The notes under the pieces were generated by a model. The model was given only the letters and a program-made list of their open reading frames with translations, searched no databases and had not been told where the DNA came from. Positions 56,051-64,000 of a DNA stretch of 64,000 bases are shown here, in pieces. A program made the translations under genes and the position numbers. The number at the start of each line of letters is the position of its first letter. Within the stretch, counting starts at the first letter, position 1. The DNA is from Congeria kusceri (lineage: Eukaryota > Mollusca > Bivalvia > Myida > Dreissenidae): the NCBI GenBank assembly GCA_027627225.1, contig CM051026.1:5014415-5078414 (forward strand), read 5' to 3'.

Positions 56051-56494
56051 AATAACAATATTAATAATTATGGAAATGACAATCAAAATAATCACAAATA
56101 AATAAATAGATAAATAAATAATAATGACGATAACGATAATAATAATAAATATATACAATAATAATAATTATAGTAGCAACAATATTAATAATAATATACA
56201 TACAAAAATACTAGGGTAGGCTGATCAAGGAGTACAGATGGCACGAGTAGTTACTTTGAGAGTGTGGGGAGACTTGGGAGAGAGGTGTGGTTAGTGTTGT
56301 GTAGGGTAGACGGTGCCTCTGGTCTGGCTAGCCTTGTATGCCGACAAGAAACTTTTAAAATCAGTAGGACGCCAATATATAACATGCAAATAAAAAATAA
56401 AAACTGTCGAAATAAAAGAAAACATTATATAAAACTACAATTCCTAAAAATAATACATGTATTATATTAATCAAATAAAAAGATACGCATTTGT

Positions 56495-56985
56495 TTTATG
56501 CAGCAGCTGCTGCTTTCTGTTGCTGCATCTACCTACGCAACTACTGCAGCTTGAACTACTACCGCAACTTCTTAAACCACTGATGCTTCTACTGCTGTAG
56601 CTGCTACTTCTACCACTGTTGCTGCTGCTACTTCTGCTGCTGCTACATTTCAAACTGCTACAATTGCTATATAACTGCTGCTGTTACATCTACTGATGCT
56701 GCTTTTGCATCTACTGCTGGAGATGCTGCTGCTCATACTGCTGCAGCTACTGCTGCTACTGCTTCTGATACGTCTGCAGCTCCTACTATTGTTGCAGTTA
56801 CTGCTGCTACTGCTATTGTTGCTGCTACTGTTGCTGCTACTAATGATGCTGCTTTTACTACTGTTGCTTTTGTTACTGTTCCAATTCTGCTATTTACAAC
56901 GCTTCTACGTATACTTCCACTTCTATTACTTCTACTATTAACATTAACACCAACTACTACTTCTGCTGCTGTTGTTGATGCTGGT
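56495..56985. repeat. Imperfect CTG trinucleotide tract
   Basis: About 490 bp of degenerate CTG/CTT/CTA triplets. The plus-strand leucine-rich frame 56696-56941 is not treated as a gene. Confidence 0.85.
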
Positions 56986-56999
56986 AAAACTTGTTCAAA

Positions 57000-58280
57000 T
57001 GCTACTGATTAGTGTACTTTTCTAAGCAGAATTTCGGACATGTATCGATTCCATTAGATGATTTTCATAGATTTGATCGTTCCTTTTATATGTTAACCCA
57101 AACGTTATTTTTTCATTTCCGCCAATGTGGTTATGTTGTTGCTGGCATTTGTATGCTTTCCTGTTTATATATTAATTAGCAACTTCTATATATAAAGACG
57201 TAACTTTACGCACAAGGTTATGTTGGATTTGCATGCAATTTTGTAGGAAGATGAAAGTTGGTCAATGAAACAAATTGTTAGATGTTAGTGGTGATCTATA
57301 TGATCGTCTTGATCTAGGATATTTGAATCAATGGGATATTGGATAAGGGAGCTAACCAAACACTGAAAAGTTCCATGTGCAGTGCTATGCAGGGTTACCT
57401 ATCTTAGTGGAGGGTCTGTGCTTTCCGATTGTTTTTTTAGTTTGTATATACTGTAAGAATAATGAAATGTTTTACTTTTGGTAGCACAATTTTTGTTTTA
57501 ATCGCTTTCATTTGTAGTTATTTTTCCACTGGATTATATAAAACATGTATAATATGTTCATATATTTCTATTTTTATTTGTATTTTCTGTTTTAATTTTT
57601 TACAGTTTATACATAATTCATATTACGTTAAAGGGGTGTATCTACGGTAGATCGACAATTTGTTTTGATTTTAAACATTCTCTTTATATGGTAATCTTTT
57701 TAAATATAAATATTATTATGTGATAATAAAAAAATAATAATAAATAAACAAAGATTCGTGGTGTTTTATTATTATATTTATAATATCCATCAAAATACAA
57801 TTAAATCAAAGAACTAAACATTAATTTAGTCGATGATGAAGACGCATGTTTAAAGTTTTGTGAAGCTCTGAACCGAATGGTCTTGAGGCCAAATTGTCTT
57901 GGGACCGAATTGTCTTATGATCACATGATACTTCAACTTCCGGTAAAATGGCGGAAATGTCAACACGAATGTATACAGTTTCAGTTTATGAATGGATTTA
58001 GCAATTAATTAGGACGTGACCAAGGTAACTATTGATGGTTTTCATTTCCATATACACCAATGAAACACATAACATAATAAACAGAACTGACATAAATATT
58101 TAATATCAAAAAACTCGAAACAAAGTCATCGTCAGATGCAAAAACAGTATGCTCTGTTCTTTAGATACCGTTTCTCTTAATGACACTATGAAATCGTCCT
58201 TAAATTAGGATTGACCATAATCGCTTTTAAAACATATGAAATATGACACAATCTTAAATTTCAGAATACACAATCTGTAA
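57000..58280. other. No gene supported; one promoter-like spot
   Basis: AT-rich. At 57936-57956 an ACTTCCGG motif (ETS-like) is followed at once by AAAATGGCGGAAATG (YY1-like with a start codon), as in many metazoan TATA-less promoters. The frame stops after 17 residues, so no coding sequence is shown. Confidence 0.35.
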
Positions 58281-58284
58281 AATC

Positions 58285-58626
58285 TCACTTTATAAACAAA
58301 TGACAGCACTCAGAACAGGTCAACCATAACGATGTCTGCATAAAAGCATATATTTCCGGATTGTCAGGATACCAAACATGGTGTTCTATAGTATCTGGTG
58401 AAGAAACTGTATCTAAGATATAACGGTATCTGAAACATAAGGGATTCATGAGGTCACCAGAACATGTCTGGGACTCAGAGCAACTTATTTTACACCGGCA
58501 CTGTAGTATATTTATGGCCATCTCATTGCGCATGCGTGACTGACCACAACCCGGCACTAGCCACATGCTTATCAGTAGTATAATAAACATCCTAAAAAAC
58601 AGCACGCTTTTGTTCGTAATTGACAT
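58285..58626 (-). CDS. Small secreted cysteine-rich protein (hypothetical), 113 aa
   Basis: The minus-strand frame begins MSITNKSVLFF and has a hydrophobic stretch MFIILLISMWLVPG (residues 13-26), a plausible signal peptide or anchor. It is followed by QCRCKISCSESQTC, a cysteine group, and SLWLTCSECC at the end, about nine cysteines in the mature part. There is no repeat character and composition differs from the AT noise nearby. No family is recognised, and no splice sites, promoter or close polyadenylation signal could be confirmed. It could be a single-exon gene or chance. Confidence 0.4.
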   Translation of the reverse strand: MSITNKSVLFFRMFIILLISMWLVPGCGQSRMRNEMAINILQCRCKISCSESQTCSGDLMNPLCFRYRYILDTVSSPDTIEHHVWYPDNPEIYAFMQTSLWLTCSECCHLFIK

Positions 58627-58629
58627 TAT

Positions 58630-60280
58630 TGTCTTTAAAGCAGCAGTTCAGATATATGTAATATGTAATACAAATCAAACTTTGCATAAATCGTTTCTAA
58701 TGGACATCTTACCGATCAAAATACAAAAACATGCATTAAAATTGATAAAGTAGTAACATTTTCGTAACTTATCATATAGTTTCTGTATGCAATATCTGGT
58801 GATGCCTCTGGAGTAAATCAGCATGTACATTAGAGTGTATTCTGTTTGTACCAAGCGTTTTCGAACATAGACATTATAAAATGCCTTTCGTAAATAAGAA
58901 AACGGTTTTGAGTTAAGTAAACGTCTTTAACGTTCATTAGAACTAATTCCAATTTAAGATGCCTTGAATTATATTCTATGGACTGCGACTTTAAGGAGTT
59001 CTTATGCTTGTACAAAAACTCAACCACTGAACTCTTGCAAGGCCCTTGGTGAATATTGATTTTGCCAATATATGAATAGTGTAAATTCTAATTAATATTT
59101 TTAAAAGATGTGCAACAAATTTAGTGTTACTTTTCATATTGAACTATATTTGCTGTAACTAGACCATATTGCCCATATAAAAAGAATCTCAATATTGGGG
59201 ACAAGAGCTTCTGTTGCTACTTTAACTTGTTAAAATAGTATAGTGTGTCGCAGTTAGCACTATTATTCGGTTGAAAGTTGAAATTGTATGGCCAAGCCCC
59301 AATGGGCAAGTCCTTCAAAGAAAATATTGTAATGGCTGATACTATAGTATAAATATTGAGTTATACAAGATGATTTTGTAGCTTATAAAGCTTCAAACAT
59401 GAATTCATAATTGCAAATGCTTTTAGAAACTGACATTTAACAATGTAAGATTGGTATTTACTGAAGCATAAAATATAAAAAACATTTAAAATGCATGAAA
59501 AATAAAGAAAATACCAAACTCATGTCTATAGGAGTTCCATTCTTTGTATCTAATAAGGTTATTTAACAGCTTTCAGTATTGTGATGTAGTTGGTCGAGTA
59601 CACCGCATGCAAACCATATTGGACGAGTTGATTAGTATATTATATATTGAGTGTTTATAATATTTAATAAATACACTGTTCATGTTCATCCTTTTAAAGA
59701 AATCTTGGACTAAAAGCTTGAAGATCTTCAACTACATGTATCTACAAGCATTAACAGAGGAAACCACAGAGCAAAAACAACTAGAATACACTCGGAAAGT
59801 GCCAACCTCAGACAACATGTTCCCATGGTATGTAAATAATACGTATTACAGCATAATGTGACAATAGGCCCAATAACAAGGAAAGCTTAAACAAATTCAT
59901 GGATCCAAATGGTGATCAGGATCTCAAACAAAGTTAAATAATTTTTTTGTTGATACATTTCCAACCTTCCCAGAAAAGATTCCCAAGACAGTTCCATTCC
60001 CCCATGTGTTGTGCAACTAATGAGTCATACTAGCAATTTTGCAATTTGTCCTATCTCCCAATAATGAAGAATCCATACAGCGATCCGGATCCCCACCAAA
60101 CTAATTTGTTAATCGACGCATTTCAATAGTCCCAGAGAAGGTTAGAAATTTGTACATAACTTTGTGTCGAGCTGGCAACTAACAGTCAGACAAACCAACA
60201 ACAGGAAATATATAACCGTATTGATGGGAATAAAGACATCTGTGCACTTTTAATGAGTGAAACAGGAAGAAATATAATTT
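58630..60280. other. No gene seen
   Basis: AT-rich spacer; short frames only. Confidence 0.5.
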
Positions 60281-60282
60281 TA

Positions 60283-61622
60283 TTAGCTCGACTATTCACC
60301 AAATAGTTCAAGCTATACTACTCACACCTGCGTCGGCATTATGCTCTGGTTAAGGTTTGCGTGCAACAAGTCCATATCTCTAGAACTACTACAGATATTC
60401 AATTGAAGCTTCACACATGTCTTCTGGGGTCATTATTTGAGGTCACTGACCAAGGCCCATAACTCTGACCTGCAATTTAACAGAATTATGCCCCTGTTTG
60501 TACTTAGAAAAGTCAGGTTAAGGTTTGCCTGCAAGAGAACATTCAGGTTAAGGTTTGCGTGCAATGAGTACATATCTCTGTAACTGCTACGGATATTCAA
60601 TTTAAACTTAATACATGTCTTCGGGGTAATTTTGTAAGGTCCCTGACCAAGGCCCATATCTCTGACCTGCAATTTTGCAGAATTATGCACTTGGTTATGT
60701 CCCCACATATAGATTTGCCCTTGTCCGTCCATCCTTCTGTCCAATTTTTGTGTCGCACGTAACTCAAGAAGTATAAGTGCTAGAGTGATGAAACTTTAAC
60801 AGAATATTCATCTGCATTGGGGCATTGCACCTGGTTATTTTGGTGTAGTTGTTTTCCGACATCAGGAGAGTTTTAGCAAAAAATGACATTTGTGGACTTG
60901 TGTCGCGTGTAACTTGTAAAGTATTACTGCTACAGTGATGAAACTTTATAAACATATTAATCTGCATGTGAACTTGTGCACCAGGCTTTTTTTGTGCAGG
61001 TTTTTCCGACATCAGCAGAGTAACGGCCCTTATTTTAACTAAAAATGACATTTTTGGACTTGTGTCATGCGTTACTCAAAAACGTATTACTGTGGACACA
61101 TGTCTTGTTGTATATAGAAAAACAGGTTAAAGTTTGCGAGCACCAACTCCATATCTCTATATCTACTACAGACATTCAATTAAAACTTCACACATGCTTT
61201 CAGGGTCTTTATAATAAGGTTATTGATCAAGGCCAATCATTCTGACCTGCAATTTAGCAGACCTAGGCCTCTTTTTGCACTTAAAAAATTCAGGTTAAGG
61301 TTTGCGTGCAACAAGTCCATATCTCTGTAACTTCTACAGATATTCAATTGAAACTTCACACATGTCTTTGGGGTCATTATGTTAAGTCACTGACCAAGGC
61401 CTAATACTTTAACCTGCAATTTAGCAGAATTGTGCCCCTTTTTGTACTTAAAAGATTCAGGTTACGGTTTGAGTGCAACAAATACATATCTTTGTAACTA
61501 CTACAGATATTCAATTGAAATTTTGCATACGTTTCATGGTCATTATTTAAGGTCACTGACATAATATACATACTTCCAAAGCAAAGTGAATAGTCGAGCA
61601 CGCTGTCCTGAGACAGCTCTTG
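60283..61622. mobile_element. TIR element of the GCTCGACTATTCAC family, long copy
   Basis: Left TTAGCTCGACTATTCACC and right GTGAATAGTCGAGCACG are inverted. Monomers of about 180 bp repeat inside: GGTTAAGGTTTGCGTGCAAC, CATATCTCTGTAACT, ATTCAATTGAAACTTCACAC, GGGTCATTATTT, CTGACCTGCAATTTAGCAG. Units start near 60350, 60545, 61123, 61295 and 61457. A different tandem pair (TCGCACGTAACTCAAGAAGT and TCGCGTGTAACTTGTAAAG) sits at about 60745-61110 and breaks the series. No coding sequence. Confidence 0.8.
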
Positions 61623-61939
61623 TAACTAGATGAATTGAATTACAACAACTCTTAAGTCAGTTTATCAACTTGCTAAATTCCAAATTCAATGTGAGGCCCT
61701 CATTTAGTGTCACAATTTGTTTTGATAGGGGATGACATTTTTCATTTAATAGGGATGCTCATACTCGTTTGTAGATTCACAGCCATAATTTTGGGCAACT
61801 TTCAGCCTACCGACAGTTTACTTCTCTTTTGGGAAAAACCCTGATGTCCTGAACGTTTCACAGGGAGCGACAGTGGTTTTCACAGGTTTGTTCCCTATTG
61901 TTTATCAATTTAATTTAAAAACAAGGTTGCTATTCTGTG

Positions 61940-62118
61940 GTGAATATTCTGTCTGCCTTGCCTATAGGAAGACCCGAGTTTGATCCCAACCCAGGGAGTG
62001 TTTGAAAGATCTAGCTCATAAGACACCAAGTACTGGTTCTACCCAGAAAACGGACTTGAAAGTGTCTCAGTAAGCCTCTGTCTTTCTACACAATTGAGTT
62101 AAAATAAAAAGGCTTAAA
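61940..62118 (+). mobile_element. tRNA-derived SINE, copy 3
   Basis: Plus strand: degraded head (GAGTTTGATCCCAACCCAG), core CACCAAGTACTGGTTCTACC, CAGAAAACGGACTTGAAAG, GTCTCAGTAAGCCTCTGTC, and a tail TTAAAATAAAAAGGCTTAAA. Same order as the copies at 12.66 and 47.63 kb. Confidence 0.8.
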
Positions 62119-62119
62119 T

Positions 62120-62690
62120 TTTAATCTTGTGAAGTTTTTACAGCACCACTTTCCATGCCAATAAACAAGTTGCATAATGGCTTTATTCAAGAATCGTGTG
62201 CAATAAATTAATGCTTCCAGCAATAAACGTGGATTATAATCGCAGATAACAAAACCAAATTACGCCTCCCTTGTGATTTTTATGACAATATTGCAGATGC
62301 TATGTTTTCAGACAGATTTCCAATTATTTTTTGTATGACCCTGAAGGAAAACATTTTCTTTGAATTGTTTGAAAAACATAGATTAAATATGCTCAGTTAT
62401 ATTCTATAAGTAATTAAATCAGATGTTTTAGATACAGTCTTGACATCTAGAACTACAGGCATCATCAGCGAAGAACCGAAGTCGTGTATATTGACCTTAA
62501 TCCCAAGACACTCTGGGCGGCAGGTCATTAGTGATGATCAGCCACTATGTACCACCAGTTGGATTTCAGCTTTTCTCGTCGCTTACAAGCCATAGCTGGA
62601 TGCTGTCTTAGCTGCAATACATGTCTTCCATACAGCATTCTTTCTTTCTCCACCAGTGATTTGTATGGTGCTGAGTTTTCTCCGAAGGAT
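62120..62690. other. No gene seen
   Basis: Spacer; AT-rich in the first half, then ordinary composition. Nothing supported. Confidence 0.4.
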
Positions 62691-62691
62691 C

Positions 62692-62750
62692 TTTCTCACA
62701 AGACACCAAGTACTGGTTCTTCACAGGAAACTGACATTAAACATCCCCCT
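62692..62750 (+). mobile_element. SINE core fragment
   Basis: CACAAGACACCAAGTACTGG and TTCTTCACAGGAAACTGACA match the SINE core; head and tail are absent. Confidence 0.6.
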
Positions 62751-62779
62751 TGTGAAAATGTAAGGCCCTGTGGTGTTTA

Positions 62780-63390
62780 TTAGGGAATATACGTTGTTTT
62801 TTTTTAATTGACAAAATATGCCTAAAAGTTGAGTGATTCTCATAGTTTATCCGGTGCTACATGAATGGTCCTACTGCCACTCTTTTGTATCACTTCAACA
62901 AATACAATTCCTTCCACCACAAATACTGTTAATATTATAGCTTAGAAATTTTTTCCTGACACTGAACTTTATGCATGAATATATTAGAAATCAGTTTCAT
63001 TGAATACCAATACAAAATTTAATATACTGGAATCATTTTCAATCAATGCAAGATTATTCCACTGAAAACAAAGTTATGATATAAGTAAACACAGGTAATA
63101 TGTGCACATAAAAACAGAGTATAAATGCGGGAAATAATTCAAGCATGAATTTATGCACAAAGGTCAGGTTGTCGAGCTATACATATTTATTCATACCACA
63201 ACTACTACAATGACTGCTGTTACTGCTTATAATCCTTATTGTAAAGCCATGCATTTTGTTGTTACCTTTAAAGAATCCATGCTCTTTTTTATGACGATTT
63301 TGGTGGAAAACTGTGTATAATTTTATTATAACTTAAAATATAATGCACTATCGTCTTTAGCATTGAAGAGAAATTGACTGATTCTGTTTT
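62780..63390. other. No gene seen
   Basis: AT-rich sequence. Confidence 0.5.
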
Positions 63391-63401
63391 TCTTGCTGCA
63401 G

Positions 63402-63537
63402 ACAGCAGCCCTTCCACACTGAGGGACAGCAACAACCTTATATCGTAGCATTCCTGAACGATGTGGAAACCATATACATAATTTTTATGGGAAAACGTAG
63501 CAGACGACCGAGTTCTAGCCAACGACATTACTGGAGG
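63402..63537 (+). CDS. Candidate internal coding exon (uncertain)
   Basis: TTTTTCTTGCTGCAG precedes and TACTGGAG|GTAAACT follows, good acceptor and donor forms. Between them one plus frame stays open for about 45 codons (QQPFHTEGQQQPYIVAFLND ... RSRRPSSSQRHYW). No known domain. Single exons of this length occur by chance, and no partner exon is visible before the window ends. Confidence 0.3.
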
Positions 63538-63539
63538 TA

Positions 63540-64000
63540 AACTTTTACGAAACTTTAAATGGCCAATTCAGTAAACAATTGTTATGATTCTTAGTTATTT
63601 TCTAAATGTAAAATTACAATGACTGAAATTTGGGTTGTTTGTAAAAAATTAGTTAATTATGATGTTCTAAAGCAATTTTGATGTTTTCTTAAGAAACTTT
63701 TTTGGTATTTACTTGTGAAGCCTGCCAGCTATTACTTTATCTGGCTGTTGATGATTTGCGCAGTAGTTTTCGGTAATATTCCTTGTAACGTAACTATTGG
63801 TTCAAAAAAGTAAGAAATCTTTTTTAAAAATTCCAAATTTTTTTTTATTATTAGACTAATGAAAATTATGAACTGTTTTAATATAGTCATTTGTCATAAA
63901 TTGTAATTTTTTTGTCAACGTTGTATATGCAGATTTGTATACAAAGTTATGCATTTTATTGACATTTTATAACATACATATATATTTTTATATCAACTAC
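63540..64000. other. No gene seen
   Basis: AT-rich end of the window. Confidence 0.5.

Noticed and set aside
56696..56941. Leucine-rich frame that resembles a membrane segment
   Set aside because: Runs through degenerate CTG triplets; simple-sequence translation.

Overview
This is a window of animal nuclear DNA. It is AT-rich and gene-poor, has a gene with GT-AG introns, and is packed with short non-autonomous transposons, minisatellites and decayed non-LTR retrotransposons. The tRNA-derived SINE with its conserved core, the GGGCCCGTATTCACAAAGC terminal repeats, and the families with tandem monomers beginning GGTTAAGGTTTGCGTGC together suggest a bivalve mollusc, probably a heterodont. That placement is from recall of repeat style and is tentative.

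Layout. 0-15 kb: dispersed repeats, a 24-bp minisatellite (2.04-2.50 kb), a 2.79-kb foldback palindrome (6719-9505) with a candidate 5-bp target duplication, a 22-bp minisatellite (9.65-10.65 kb), hairpin MITEs, and several copies of a ~330-bp element carrying a CCAAT palindrome. 15-24.2 kb: three non-LTR retrotransposon copies. One is long and degenerate on the minus strand (endonuclease, RT, C-terminal CCHC). One is 5'-truncated with an open RT frame on the minus strand. One, on the plus strand, is broken in its aligned part only by two in-frame stops. 24.5-26.6 kb: 13-bp and 29-bp minisatellites, the latter duplicated together with its flank. 27-29.9 kb: small palindromic elements and one copy of a dispersed exon-like module. 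29.96-32.01 kb: the one convincing gene, a three-exon tyrosine recombinase (Crypton/DUF3504-like) predicted at 470 aa, with the R, HxxR, GHK and Y residues present and splice phases that agree. A retrotransposon fragment sits just downstream, inside a tandem repeat. 36.8-37.8 kb: a 49-bp satellite. 38.35-39.66 kb: a TIR element built from inverted CGATGGTACGATG repeats and flanked by TA.

42.6-54.1 kb is the most unusual part. It is a series of exon-like blocks in intron-like DNA, present as two collinear segments (about 42.6-47.1 and 47.3-50.4 kb) and followed by further ~1.1-kb modules. Nearly every block carries a minisatellite of exactly 23 bp, in at least four sequence versions (cores GATGCTGACAACA, GTTGCCGAGGACAAC, GGTGCAGACGACAAC, GATGCCTGTGACAAC) that share GNTGCNGANGACAAC. 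Because 23 is not a multiple of 3, the long frames over these arrays are best read as repeat artefacts. The spacing of constant and variable parts suggests tandemly duplicated exon-intron units, possibly of a non-coding transcript. A SINE flanked by a ~10-bp duplication lies in the second segment but not the first, so it inserted after the duplication.

54-64 kb: simple repeats (GAT, CTG), a small secreted cysteine-rich ORF on the minus strand (58285-58626), one or two further candidate exons, a TIR element with internal monomers (60.28-61.61 kb) and a SINE (61.94-62.12 kb). Apart from the recombinase gene, few coding calls here can be made firmly.
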